Assembly (NCBI RefSeq): GCF_004005495.1
Contig: NZ_RZYA01000003.1
Location: 62,001-126,000, forward strand
Reading direction: 5' to 3'
Origin: Streptomyces antnestii
GTDB lineage: Bacteria > Actinomycetota > Actinomycetes > Streptomycetales > Streptomycetaceae
DNA: 64,000 nt
In this document: in pieces, positions 8,336 to 16,041 of the stretch
How positions within the stretch are numbered: the first letter of the stretch is position 1
Layout of the letters: each line of letters opens with the position of its first letter
The notes under the pieces: model-generated
What the model saw: the letters and a program-made list of their open reading frames with translations, nothing else
The model's database searches: none
What the model was told of the DNA's origin: nothing
Position numbers and translations under genes: made by a program

Positions 8336-8983
8336 ATGAGCATGCTCACTCCCCCCGGCATGGGCGGCAAGTACCGCATCACGGGAGACAAGTATCCGCG
8401 TATGCGCCGGAGCCGCGGGCGCAGCAGGATCGTGCTCGCCGTCGTCGCCTCCGTCGTGGCGGTCGGCCTGATCGGCTGGGGCACCCTCCAGCTGATCGAT
8501 GTCTTCACCGGCGGCGACAAGGCCTCGGCCGCGGGCGCCACCGGCGACTGCCGGACGAGACCGTCCGCGTCGCCCAGCCCCTCCGCGAGCCCGAAGGTCC
8601 TGCCGAAGCCCGGCCAGGTCACGGTCAACGTCTTCAACGCCACGCCGCGCAGCGGCCTCGCCAAGCAGACCGCCGACGAGCTGAAGAAACGTGGCTTCAC
8701 GATCGGCGACGTGGGGAACGCGGCCAAGGAGTACGACAAGAAGGTCAAGGGACCCGGTCTGCTGCTCGGCGCGAAGACCGCCACCGACGCCGCGCTGCCG
8801 GTCCTCGGCACGCAGCTCCCGGGGGCCGAGCTGAAGACCGACGGCCGCGCCAGGCCGGCCACCGTCGACCTGATCATCGGCACCTCGTTCAAGCAGCTCA
8901 CGACGAAGGCGGACGCCGACAAGGCCCTGGCCGCGCTGGCCAAGCCCTCACCGACGCCCGCCGCGTCGAAGAAGCACTGCTGA
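8336..8983 (+). CDS. LytR C-terminal-domain (LytR_C) membrane protein
   Basis: The protein has 215 residues. A basic cytoplasmic start is followed by one membrane helix (IVLAVVASVVAVGLIGWGTL, about residues 32-51), a Ser/Pro linker and a LytR_C domain beginning VTVNVFNATPRSGLAKQTAD (about 98-117). Such domains accompany cell-wall ligases of the LCP family, but the catalytic LCP domain is absent, so it may act as an extracytoplasmic partner. No ribosome site is visible and a TACGCT -10-like element lies just upstream, so leaderless translation is likely. An inverted repeat GATGAT-N12-ATCATC at 8288-8311 precedes it. Confidence 0.82.
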   Translation: MSMLTPPGMGGKYRITGDKYPRMRRSRGRSRIVLAVVASVVAVGLIGWGTLQLIDVFTGGDKASAAGATGDCRTRPSASPSPSASPKVLPKPGQVTVNVFNATPRSGLAKQTADELKKRGFTIGDVGNAAKEYDKKVKGPGLLLGAKTATDAALPVLGTQLPGAELKTDGRARPATVDLIIGTSFKQLTTKADADKALAALAKPSPTPAASKKHC

Positions 8984-9030
8984 ACCCTGCTGAGCAGTAC
9001 TGAGCACCGCTCGGCAGGCGTACGGGGTGG

Positions 9031-9666
9031 CTACTCGGCCGCCCCGTACATCCGGTCGCCCGCGTCGCCGAGGCCCGGGACGATGTACCCGTTCTCGTTG
9101 AGCCGCTCGTCGACCGAGGCCGTCACGACCGTGACCGGCGTGCCGGCGAGGTCGCGCTCCATGATCTCCACGCCCTCGGGGGCGGCGAGCAGCACCACGG
9201 CCGTCACGTCGTCCGCGCCGCGCTTGATCAGCTCCTGGATCGCCGCGACGAGCGTGCCGCCGGTCGCCAGCATCGGGTCGAGGACGTACACCTGACGCCC
9301 GGACAGGTCGTCCGGCATGCGCGTCGCGTACGTGGACGCCTGGAGCGTCTCCTCGTCGCGCACCATGCCGAGGAAGCCGACCTCGGCCGTCGGGAGCAGC
9401 CGCACCATGCCGTCGAGCATGCCGAGGCCCGCCCGCAGGATCGGCACGACCAGGGGCCGCGGGTGGGAGAGCTTCACACCGGTCGTCTTCGAGACCGGGG
9501 TCTCGATGTCGACCTGCTCGGTGCGCACGTCCCTGGTGGCCTCGTACGCGAGCAGGGTGACCAGCTCGTCGGCGAGGCGCCGGAAGGTCGGGGAGTCGGT
9601 GCGCTTGTCGCGCAGCGTGGTGAGTTTGTGCGCCACCAGCGGGTGGTCGACGACGTGGATCCGCAT
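9031..9666 (-). CDS. upp: Uracil phosphoribosyltransferase
   Basis: The protein has 211 residues, full family length. It converts uracil and PRPP to UMP in pyrimidine salvage. The PRPP-binding loop DPMLATGGT lies at about 130-138, the PRPILRAG-type region appears as [13 protein letters not shown] at 71-83, and the uracil-binding C-terminus as [15 protein letters not shown] at about 193-207. The start is ATG 9666. It converges on the LytR_C gene and is divergent from a 64-aa gene at 9761. Confidence 0.97.
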   Translation of the reverse strand: MRIHVVDHPLVAHKLTTLRDKRTDSPTFRRLADELVTLLAYEATRDVRTEQVDIETPVSKTTGVKLSHPRPLVVPILRAGLGMLDGMVRLLPTAEVGFLGMVRDEETLQASTYATRMPDDLSGRQVYVLDPMLATGGTLVAAIQELIKRGADDVTAVVLLAAPEGVEIMERDLAGTPVTVVTASVDERLNENGYIVPGLGDAGDRMYGAAE

Positions 9667-9760
9667 GTCCTCAACAGTAACCGGGCCCGAGGCACCCCCG
9701 CGCTGGCATCAAACCCGCCATCGGAGGGAAAGTGAAACCTCGGACTGGGGTGGTGTGCCT

Positions 9761-9955
9761 ATGCCGGATCAGGGACAGCACGACCGGGGACAGGACCCGG
9801 ATCAGGCGGAGAGCGAGGCCGAGCGCCGACGGCGCCGCGCCCAGTTCCTGCGGGACCTGGCGGAGGCGCGCGAGCTGCGCGACCGGGTCCGGCCACGCCG
9901 CGCCAGGGCGGCCCGGATGCGGCAGCAGATGCGCATGCGGACGTTCCGCTGGTGA
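9761..9955 (+). CDS. Small basic hypothetical protein
   Basis: ATG 9761 gives 64 residues. After a polar start, the rest is a highly charged, Arg-rich helix (AERRRRRAQFLRDLAEAREL, then RARAARMRQQMRMRTFRW). The larger open frame beginning at 9317 is an upp antisense shadow. It lies between upp (divergent) and the tRNA-deaminase pair. No domain is recognised; nucleic-acid binding is possible from composition alone. Confidence 0.55.
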   Translation: MPDQGQHDRGQDPDQAESEAERRRRRAQFLRDLAEARELRDRVRPRRARAARMRQQMRMRTFRW

Positions 9956-10119
9956 CGACGCGCGAACACACGCGAACACAGCGGGCCGAAGACCTCTCCT
10001 GAAGCGATGGTTTCTGCCACGATGCCGATTGGGCGGGGCTCGGAATCGGACACCCCGCCTCCCCCAGTCCGCCGGGGGGAAGTCCAACCGGCACACCTGA
10101 GACCAGTGGGAGAGTCACG

Positions 10120-10671
10120 GTGTACTTCGCCGCACTGCTCGCGCGCACCGAAGACGGGTGGGAAGCGAGCGATACAGAGCTCGACGACGTGGAGGCCATG
10201 TCGGATCTCACCGACCTGGCCAGAGAGGCCTCGGCCGGCGCCGAGGACGACACGGTGCTCGTCTTCATCGAACAGGAGGACGCCTGGTTCGGCGTCGTCC
10301 GTGTGGACGGCGAGGAGGACCCTCGTATCTATGTCTCCGACGCGGCCGCGGCCGCCCGGAGTTCGTACGGCGAGATCCTGCTCACCGACGAACTGCTCGG
10401 CAAGGATCCCGACCAGGACGAGCTGGACGCCCTGGATCTCGACGGGACCGAGGACGGCGAGCCCGACCTGTCCGACGAGGACGGCGACGGGGACGACGAC
10501 ACGGCGGGATCCTCCGCCGAGGCCGTGCCCGTGGGCCCGATCGGGGACACCAGGATCCTCGCCGACCTCGGAGTCTCAGAGAAGGAGCTCCTCGCACTCG
10601 ACACCAACGACGCCCTCGGCCAGATCGCCGAGGTCCTGGGAGCGGCGGAGGTCCTCGAAACGGTCCGATAG
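10120..10671 (+). CDS. tRNA adenosine deaminase-associated protein
   Basis: The protein has 183 residues from GTG 10120, preceded by a gtgggaga ribosome site. It opens MYFAALLARTEDGWEASDTE, has an acidic, Asp/Glu-rich middle (about residues 110-130) and ends with LGVSEKELLALDTNDALGQI. This is the conserved actinobacterial partner found directly upstream of tadA, hence the family name; its biochemical role is unknown. It is separated from tadA by 69 bp on the same strand. Confidence 0.85.
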   Translation: MYFAALLARTEDGWEASDTELDDVEAMSDLTDLAREASAGAEDDTVLVFIEQEDAWFGVVRVDGEEDPRIYVSDAAAAARSSYGEILLTDELLGKDPDQDELDALDLDGTEDGEPDLSDEDGDGDDDTAGSSAEAVPVGPIGDTRILADLGVSEKELLALDTNDALGQIAEVLGAAEVLETVR

Positions 10672-10740
10672 GTCCCGTAGGCCCCGCCCGCGCGCCGGCC
10701 CGTCACGGTCGGCCCGTACGCGGTCGGCTAGATTCCGCCC

Positions 10741-11226
10741 GTGAGCACCGAAGACCAGGCACCGGACCCCGTACGCGACCCCTGGCGGCAGGCCATGCGC
10801 CTCGCCGTCGGGGAGGCGCGGCTCGCCGCCGAGGGCGGTGACGTGCCCGTGGGGGCTGTCGTGCTCGGCCCGGACGGCACGACCGTGCTCGCCTCCGGGC
10901 ACAACGAGCGGGAGGCGACCGGCGACCCGACCGCGCACGCGGAGGTGCTCGCGATCCGGCGGGCCGCCAAGGTGCTCGGGGAGTGGCGGCTCACGGGATG
11001 CACGCTCGTCGTCACCCTGGAGCCGTGCACGATGTGCGCGGGCGCCCTCGTGCAGTCCCGGGTCGACCGGGTCGTCTACGGGGCGCGCGACGAGAAGGCC
11101 GGTGCGGCCGGTTCCCTGTGGGACGTGATCCGCGACCGGCGGCTCAACCACCGGCCTGAAGTGATCGAGGGCGTACTGGCGGACGAGTGCGCGCGGCAGC
11201 TCACGTCCTTCTTCCGGGACCGCTGA
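10741..11226 (+). CDS. tadA: tRNA-specific adenosine deaminase
   Basis: The protein has 161 residues. TadA converts A34 to inosine in the tRNA-Arg(ACG) wobble position; its substrate tRNA is encoded at 31665-31737. The zinc-dependent deaminase signature is complete: HAE at about 66-68 and PCTMC at about 95-99. The start is GTG 10741. A TAGATT -10-like element ends 6 bp upstream, so the message is probably leaderless. It follows its associated-protein gene and precedes tRNA-Ser. Confidence 0.95.
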   Translation: MSTEDQAPDPVRDPWRQAMRLAVGEARLAAEGGDVPVGAVVLGPDGTTVLASGHNEREATGDPTAHAEVLAIRRAAKVLGEWRLTGCTLVVTLEPCTMCAGALVQSRVDRVVYGARDEKAGAAGSLWDVIRDRRLNHRPEVIEGVLADECARQLTSFFRDR

Positions 11227-11285
11227 GCACACTTTCCCGGATACCGATTTCAGACCACGGCCCACCTTGGGCTAGAGTTCCTCTC

Positions 11286-11370
11286 GGTAGCGTGTCCGAG
11301 CGGCCGAAGGAGCTCGCCTCGAAAGCGAGTGTGGCGCAAGTCACCGAGGGTTCAAATCCCTCCGCTACCG
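11286..11370 (+). tRNA. tRNA-Ser (anticodon CGA)
   Basis: An 85-nt cloverleaf with acceptor arms ggtagcg/cgctacc, an anticodon loop ctcgaaa (CGA), a long class II variable arm, and a T loop ggttcaaatcc; the discriminator base is G. A TAGAGT -10-like box lies about 10 bp upstream. CCA is not encoded. A strong hairpin terminator follows directly. Confidence 0.95.
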
Positions 11371-11375
11371 CTGAC

Positions 11376-11415
11376 AACGCCCCTCTTCCCCGGGTCACCG
11401 GGGGAGAGGGGCGTT
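11376..11415 (+). terminator. Hairpin terminator after tRNA-Ser(CGA)
   Basis: An arm of about 15 bp, aacgcccctcttcccc, pairs with ggggagaggggcgtt across a short loop, starting 6 bp after the tRNA end. Confidence 0.85.
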
Positions 11416-11554
11416 CTGCATGTCCGGCCGCGCGTGGGGCAGTTGGCGCCGCGCGCCCCGAAAACGCGATAACCAGCCGAACGGATGGGCGGGTTACACT
11501 CACGCCCGGCAGGCACAGGGATCACACGGGACACGGGCACGGGGAGGCCAGGGC

Positions 11555-11731
11555 GTGGTGCAGACGAAAAAGATAGGTCTCTTCGTCGTCGTGGTCTTCG
11601 TGCTCTACGTGATCATCACGGACCCGTCCAAGGCCGCCGACTACGTCCAGATAGGCTTCGAGGGCGTCTCGGCCGCCGCCAAGGCCGTCGGTGACTTCAT
11701 GACCTGGATCGTCAACGGCGGCGGAAGCTGA
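11555..11731 (+). CDS. Small single-pass membrane protein
   Basis: The protein has 58 residues from GTG 11555 (GTG 11558 also possible), with ggggagg 7 bp upstream. An N-terminal membrane helix (IGLFVVVVFVLYVII) is followed by an amphipathic segment (YVQIGFEGVSAAAKAVGDFM). It is conserved in position between tadA and sigF in Streptomyces as far as I recall, but its function is unknown. The next gene starts 31 bp downstream. Confidence 0.7.
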   Translation: MVQTKKIGLFVVVVFVLYVIITDPSKAADYVQIGFEGVSAAAKAVGDFMTWIVNGGGS

Positions 11732-11762
11732 ACGTCCCTGTAAGCGTCTGCAAGGAGTGCCC

Positions 11763-12056
11763 GTGATCCGCCACCTGGTCCTCTTCAAGCTCAACGAGGG
11801 CGTCCAGCGCGACGAGCCCCGCGTCGTGGAGGGCGTCAAGGCCTTCCGCGCACTCGGCGAGCAGATCCCGGAGCTGACGTTCTGGGAGTGCGACTGGAAC
11901 ATCACCGACCGCCCCATCGCGTACGACTTCGCCATCAACTCGGCGGTCGAGGACACCGACGCGCTCAAGCGGTACCTGGAGCACCCGGCCCATCAGGCGG
12001 GCGTCGCGCTGTGGCGCGAGTTCGCCACGTGGGTGATCGCGGACTACGCGTTCTGA
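11763..12056 (+). CDS. Dabb (stress-responsive A/B barrel) family protein
   Basis: The protein has 97 residues from GTG 11763, with AAGGAG at 11752-11757. The GTG at 11757 overlaps that ribosome site and is rejected. It opens with the Dabb signature IRHLVLFKL and ends LWREFATWVIADY. Family members are small dimeric ferredoxin-like barrels, some of which are stress induced or cyclise polyketides. The substrate is unknown. It is likely co-transcribed with the small membrane protein upstream, and a terminator follows. Confidence 0.85.
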   Translation: MIRHLVLFKLNEGVQRDEPRVVEGVKAFRALGEQIPELTFWECDWNITDRPIAYDFAINSAVEDTDALKRYLEHPAHQAGVALWREFATWVIADYAF

Positions 12057-12075
12057 GCCTGTCGCACGGCACAGC

Positions 12076-12105
12076 GGCCCTTCACCGGAACGGTGAGGGG
12101 CCTTT
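12076..12105 (+). terminator. Terminator between the Dabb gene and sigF
   Basis: A 12-bp stem, ggcccttcaccg / cggtgaggggcc (one G-U pair), with a gaa loop, followed by ttt. It separates the sigma gene from the upstream operon. Confidence 0.8.
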
Positions 12106-12257
12106 CTGTGCTCTATGCACCAACTCGCACGTCAACACGTAGTTATGCGGTGCTTGCACACAGTGCACATGTCTTGTGATGCTATGACCGCTTTTGAGGG
12201 ATGTTTGAGATTGATAAGTTGACGGACGAGCTGACGGAGACAGAGGTGGCGTTGACC

Positions 12258-13061
12258 GTGCCGGCCAGTACAGCGCCCCAAGCACCGCCCGCGAAGACCC
12301 GGGGCGCCGACACCCGCGCGCTCACCCAAGTGCTCTTCGCCCAGCTCAAGGATCTGCTGCCGGGAACCCCCGAGCACACCAGGGTCCGCAGCGCCCTCAT
12401 CGAGGCCAACATCCCGCTCGTGCGGTACGCGGCTGCCCGCTTCCGCAGCCGCAACGAGCCGATGGAGGACGTCGTCCAGGTCGGCACGATCGGGCTCATC
12501 AACGCGATCGACCGCTTCGACCCCGAGCGGGGCGTGCAGTTCCCGACCTTCGCGATGCCGACCGTCGTCGGCGAGATCAAGCGCTACTTCCGCGACAACG
12601 TGCGCACGGTCCACGTGCCGCGCCGGCTGCACGAGTTGTGGGTACAGGTGACCGGCGCGACCGAGGACCTCACCACCGCCTTCGGGCGCACCCCCACGAC
12701 CGCCGAGATCGCCGAGCGCCTGCGCATCGGCGAGGACGAGGTCCTGGCGTGCATCGAGGCCGGGCGCTCGTACCACGCGACGTCCCTCGAGGCGGCCCAG
12801 GAGGGCGACGGGATGCCGGGCCTGCTCGACCGGCTCGGCTACGAGGACCCGGAGCTCGACGGCGTCGAACACCGCGATCTCGTACGGCATCTGCTCGTTC
12901 AGCTGCCCGAGCGTGAGCAGCGGATTCTGCTGCTGCGTTATTACAGCAATCTGACGCAGTCACAGATCAGCGCGGAATTGGGCGTTTCCCAGATGCATGT
13001 GTCAAGACTGCTGGCCAGAAGCTTCGCGCGGCTGCGATCCGCAAACAGGATCGAAGCGTAA
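12258..13061 (+). CDS. sigF: SigB/SigF/SigG-family sigma factor, SigF type
   Basis: A 267-residue stress/sporulation-type sigma-70 factor. Region 2 is seen as [19 protein letters not shown] and [13 protein letters not shown], region 3 as SYHATSLE, and region 4 as [20 protein letters not shown] then [12 protein letters not shown]. The sequence and its place beside tadA match S. coelicolor SigF, a late sporulation sigma factor acting in the prespore; that assignment is from memory. The frame opens at ATG 12201, but there the GAGGG is only 1-2 bp away. GTG 12258 has agaggtgg at a proper 8-bp spacing and is preferred. Activity would be set by an anti-sigma factor encoded elsewhere. Confidence 0.85.
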   Translation: MPASTAPQAPPAKTRGADTRALTQVLFAQLKDLLPGTPEHTRVRSALIEANIPLVRYAAARFRSRNEPMEDVVQVGTIGLINAIDRFDPERGVQFPTFAMPTVVGEIKRYFRDNVRTVHVPRRLHELWVQVTGATEDLTTAFGRTPTTAEIAERLRIGEDEVLACIEAGRSYHATSLEAAQEGDGMPGLLDRLGYEDPELDGVEHRDLVRHLLVQLPEREQRILLLRYYSNLTQSQISAELGVSQMHVSRLLARSFARLRSANRIEA

Positions 13062-13164
13062 CCGGAACGGGTGGAGTGCTCTTCCCGGCACTTCCCCGCC
13101 GAATTACGTCGCTTCTCCGCCACACCCCCCTTTTCCTGCACCGATTCACCCCATCCATGTCGAC

Positions 13165-13197
13165 ATGTCACTACAGCGCGTTGCCGACATGTGACAT
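13165..13197. promoter_or_regulatory. Inverted repeat upstream of the second sigma gene
   Basis: ATGTCAC at 13165-13171 and GTGACAT at 13191-13197 form a 7-bp inverted repeat, and cgacatgt occurs twice in the same stretch. It lies about 110-145 bp upstream of the sigma-factor start. It may be a regulator site; the binder is unknown. Confidence 0.35.
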
Positions 13198-13307
13198 TCT
13201 GCGGGAACCGCGTTTGCCGCGGCCCCGCCGCCGGTATTCAGGTGGAGGCTGCGTTCCTTCCAGACGGGAGCGCCCGCCGCGACCGTCCGCGACCTCAAGG
13301 GGGTGGC

Positions 13308-14168
13308 ATGTCCGCAGACCAGGGCAGCTCGAAGGTGCTCACGCTCAGCAAGAGCGCGTCCGCGCCCGACGCGCTCCACAGCTCGCCCGTGTCCAGGGCT
13401 TCCGAAGCCCTCGACACCCGCACCCTGTCCCGCTCCCTCTTCCTGCGGCTCGCCGCACTCGACGAGCACAGCCCCGAGCGCGCGTACGTACGGGACACCC
13501 TCATCGAGCTGAACCTCCCGCTCGTCCGGTACGCGGCGGCCCGCTTCCGCAGCCGGAACGAACCGATGGAGGACATCGTCCAGGTCGGCACCATCGGCCT
13601 GATCAAGGCGATCGACCGCTTCGACTGCGAACGCGGCGTGGAATTCCCGACGTTCGCGATGCCGACCGTCGTCGGCGAGATCAAGCGCTTCTTCCGTGAC
13701 ACGTCCTGGTCGGTGCGCGTGCCGCGCCGGCTCCAGGAGCTGCGGCTCGCGCTGACCAAGGCGAGCGACGAGCTGGCGCAGAAGCTGGACCGGTCGCCGA
13801 CCGTGCCCGAGCTGGCCGCGGTGCTCGGCGTCTCCGAGGACGACGTGGTCGACGGACTCGCGGTGGGTAACGCCTACACCGCCTCCTCCCTCGACTCCCC
13901 GGCCCCCGAGGACGACGGCGGCGAGGGCTCCCTCGCGGACCGCCTCGGCTACGAGGACACGGCCCTGGAGGGCGTGGAGTACCGCGAGTCGCTCAAGCCG
14001 CTGCTCGCCAAGCTCCCGCCGCGCGAGCGCCGCATCATCATGCTGCGCTTCTTCGCGAACATGACGCAGTCGCAGATCGGCGAGGAGGTCGGCATCTCCC
14101 AGATGCACGTCTCGCGCCTGCTCACGCGGACCCTGTCGCAGCTCAGGGAAGGCCTGATCGCGGACTGA
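13308..14168 (+). CDS. sigN: SigB/SigF/SigG-family sigma factor, SigN type
   Basis: ATG 13308 with aagggggtgg upstream gives 286 residues. The frame is open to 13071 but that part is non-coding in character. Region 2 ([19 protein letters not shown]) is identical to the neighbouring SigF-type protein, and region 4 reads LPPRERRIIMLRFFANMTQS then [12 protein letters not shown]. The pair therefore comes from tandem duplication. Order beside sigF matches S. coelicolor sigN, linked there to aerial development, again from memory. The 246-bp intergenic region suggests its own promoter. Confidence 0.82.
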   Translation: MSADQGSSKVLTLSKSASAPDALHSSPVSRASEALDTRTLSRSLFLRLAALDEHSPERAYVRDTLIELNLPLVRYAAARFRSRNEPMEDIVQVGTIGLIKAIDRFDCERGVEFPTFAMPTVVGEIKRFFRDTSWSVRVPRRLQELRLALTKASDELAQKLDRSPTVPELAAVLGVSEDDVVDGLAVGNAYTASSLDSPAPEDDGGEGSLADRLGYEDTALEGVEYRESLKPLLAKLPPRERRIIMLRFFANMTQSQIGEEVGISQMHVSRLLTRTLSQLREGLIAD

Positions 14169-14209
14169 CGGTCACACGCGGCGCCTGTGCCGTTGACGGG
14201 GTTCCTAAT

Positions 14210-14222
14210 TGACGGACCGTCA
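14210..14222. promoter_or_regulatory. TGACGGACCGTCA palindrome, candidate operator
   Basis: A 13-bp perfect palindrome around a central base, 14 bp before the lipoprotein start. It is very like the palindrome at 46138-46150 (11 of 13 positions). Its position would block transcription of the lipoprotein gene. Confidence 0.45.
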
Positions 14223-14236
14223 GACACACTGGCGCG

Positions 14237-15115
14237 ATGCGACGAGCATCGATACGCGGCCGCCGAGGCGCCCTGGCCGGTGCCACGGCGGCCGTGGTGT
14301 GCCTGGGCGGTCTCCTTGCGGCGTGCGGGAGTTCGGGCGGTGGGGACGGTGACGGCTATGTGGCGGTCGGCGCGGCCGGGGCCACACCCGACCGGGCGGC
14401 GGGCCGCACGGTGGCGCCGACCGGTGACGTGGAGCTGGTGCCGCTGGACGGCGCGGCGGGGTCGTCGGGACCGGACGCCAAGTCGCCGGGTGACGGCGGG
14501 AGTTCGGGCGACAACTCGGGTGGTGACAGTTCGGGTGCTGACAGCTCAGGGGGATCGAGCGACGCGGGCGCCGGATCAGGGTCGGGCTCGGGGTCTGACT
14601 CAGGGTCCGGCGCGGGGTCCGGCGCGGGCACAGAGGCCGGTACGGGCGATGCCTCCGGCGCACCCGAGGTGACGGGGCCGGGCAGCGGCGGCGGGGACGG
14701 CGGATCGACCGGGGGATCAGCCGGTGGATCGGGCGGCGGCTCCGCCGGGGACTCCTCGGGCGGGGCCGGGCCGAGCCCGTCCGCCCCGCACACCGGTACG
14801 CCCAGCGGTCCCGCCGTACTGAAGGTCGGGGACCCGGTGCGCAAGGCCACGGACCAGCGCTGGTGCGAGGACGTGACCCTGACGCTGCGCAACTCCGGTG
14901 GTTCCGCGGTGCGTTCGGGCAAGGTGACGTTCGGGACGCACATCATCGGCGCCCTCGGCATCGACTGGTCCACCGTCGAGTCCACCCGGGACCTCCCCGT
15001 ACCGATCGACGCGGGGAAGACGAAGAAGAAGACCTGGACCGTGTGTGTCGATGCCTGGCGGGTGCCGATCGGCATGCACGTGGAGACGCGCGACGTCTCC
15101 GTCGAATGGAAGTAA
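14237..15115 (+). CDS. Secreted lipoprotein with low-complexity Gly/Ser linker
   Basis: The protein has 292 residues. A twin-arginine-like basic N-terminus (RRASIRGRRGAL), a hydrophobic core and the lipobox LLAAC (Cys about residue 30) mark it as a lipoprotein. Residues of about 75-185 are an extended Gly/Ser/Asp linker. A folded C-terminal domain of about 95 residues contains two Cys (WCEDVTLTLRNSGGSAVRSG and WTVCVDAWRVP) that may pair. The domain looks like a small immunoglobulin-like or cellulose-binding-like beta sandwich; this is a guess. Function unknown. Confidence 0.8.
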   Translation: MRRASIRGRRGALAGATAAVVCLGGLLAACGSSGGGDGDGYVAVGAAGATPDRAAGRTVAPTGDVELVPLDGAAGSSGPDAKSPGDGGSSGDNSGGDSSGADSSGGSSDAGAGSGSGSGSDSGSGAGSGAGTEAGTGDASGAPEVTGPGSGGGDGGSTGGSAGGSGGGSAGDSSGGAGPSPSAPHTGTPSGPAVLKVGDPVRKATDQRWCEDVTLTLRNSGGSAVRSGKVTFGTHIIGALGIDWSTVESTRDLPVPIDAGKTKKKTWTVCVDAWRVPIGMHVETRDVSVEWK

Positions 15116-15146
15116 AGGGAATCGAAAGGCTGCGGGGAGCGACCGG

Positions 15147-15359
15147 CTACTTGAGGGCCAGCCAGGCCACGCCCGCGACGATGACGACGGCGAGCACGAT
15201 GCCGAGGATCAGGCCGGCGCCGGGTCCCGACTTCGCCGGGGCGGTTTGCTGCCGGGAGGACTGCGCGGCCGGCTCGTCGACGAAGGCGCGGAACATCTGG
15301 GTGCTCCCCGCGGGGTCGTAGTTGCCTTCGGGGGCCGGGCCCTGGGGGTTGTGTGCCAT
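15147..15359 (-). CDS. Small tail-anchored membrane protein
   Basis: ATG 15359 gives 70 residues. A polar N-terminus (MAHNPQGPAPEGNYDPAGST) is followed by a C-terminal membrane helix (GLILGIVLAVVIVAGVAWLA). The topology is that of a tail anchor. No family is recognised. It converges with the lipoprotein gene and is divergent from the MarR gene. The frame is open to 15491, but the ATG with its aaggtc-like upstream sequence is the better start. Confidence 0.6.
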   Translation of the reverse strand: MAHNPQGPAPEGNYDPAGSTQMFRAFVDEPAAQSSRQQTAPAKSGPGAGLILGIVLAVVIVAGVAWLALK

Positions 15360-15474
15360 GGGGAAGGACCCTAGCGAATACGTGCTGAGGACGCCACACC
15401 CATGGTGAGCTGCGACTTTACACGTGCAACCCTTTACCTTTACCGGAATTTTAGCCTCCTGCGTCCCTTTTCGT

Positions 15475-15517
15475 TTGCCTGCGGCAACCAACTGTCTCTA
15501 TGGTTGCCCTAAGCAAC
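15475..15517. promoter_or_regulatory. Twin palindromes in the MarR/exporter promoter
   Basis: TTGCCtgcGGCAA at 15475-15487 and GTTGCcctaaGCAAC at 15503-15517 share the TTGC/GCAA half-site and are centred 29 bp apart. They lie just ahead of the aggaggt ribosome site of the MarR gene. They are good candidates for autoregulatory MarR operators. Confidence 0.6.
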
Positions 15518-15533
15518 GAACGTAGGAGGTGCC

Positions 15534-16028
15534 GTGGCGGAGCAGAGTCAGTACGAAGAGCTCGCACGACAGTTCAGTGCCTTCGGTGCCGTCAAGCGAG
15601 ACCTCCAGCGGTCCCTGCCCCACGACTGTCCGGCCGGTTCGGCCGCGGTTCTCATGCTCCTCGGCCGGTACGGCGAGATGCGGATGAGCCGCCTCGCGGA
15701 ACTGCTCGCCGTCGACATGTCCGTGACCAGCAGGCACGTGGCGCACGTCGCCGACCGCGGCTGGATCGACCGGTCCCCCGACCCCGCGGACAAGCGCTCC
15801 CGCATCCTGAGCCTCACGGACAAGGGCCTGGCCCAGATCGAGCTGCTCTCGGAGCGCTCGACCGAACTGCTCGCCTACCGGCTGAGCGACTGGACCGACG
15901 ACGAGGTCGGACAGCTGATCTCGATGATGAGCCGGCTCCGCGACAGCTTCGGCGACTGCCGGTACACACCGCGTCTCGCGCAGGCACTCCCGGACGCGAC
16001 CGAAGAGACCACCCGTACACCCGCTTAA
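15534..16028 (+). CDS. MarR-family transcriptional regulator
   Basis: The protein has 164 residues from GTG 15534 with aggaggt 4-10 bp upstream. The winged helix-turn-helix is seen at MRMSRLAELLAVDMSVTSRH then PDPADKRSRILSLTDKG. MarR dimers usually repress an adjacent exporter until a small ligand binds. The gene is followed after 13 bp by a DHA2 exporter in the same direction, so the two form an operon. Two palindromes in the promoter suggest autorepression. Confidence 0.92.
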   Translation: MAEQSQYEELARQFSAFGAVKRDLQRSLPHDCPAGSAAVLMLLGRYGEMRMSRLAELLAVDMSVTSRHVAHVADRGWIDRSPDPADKRSRILSLTDKGLAQIELLSERSTELLAYRLSDWTDDEVGQLISMMSRLRDSFGDCRYTPRLAQALPDATEETTRTPA

Positions 16029-16041
16029 GCAAAGGAATCCC

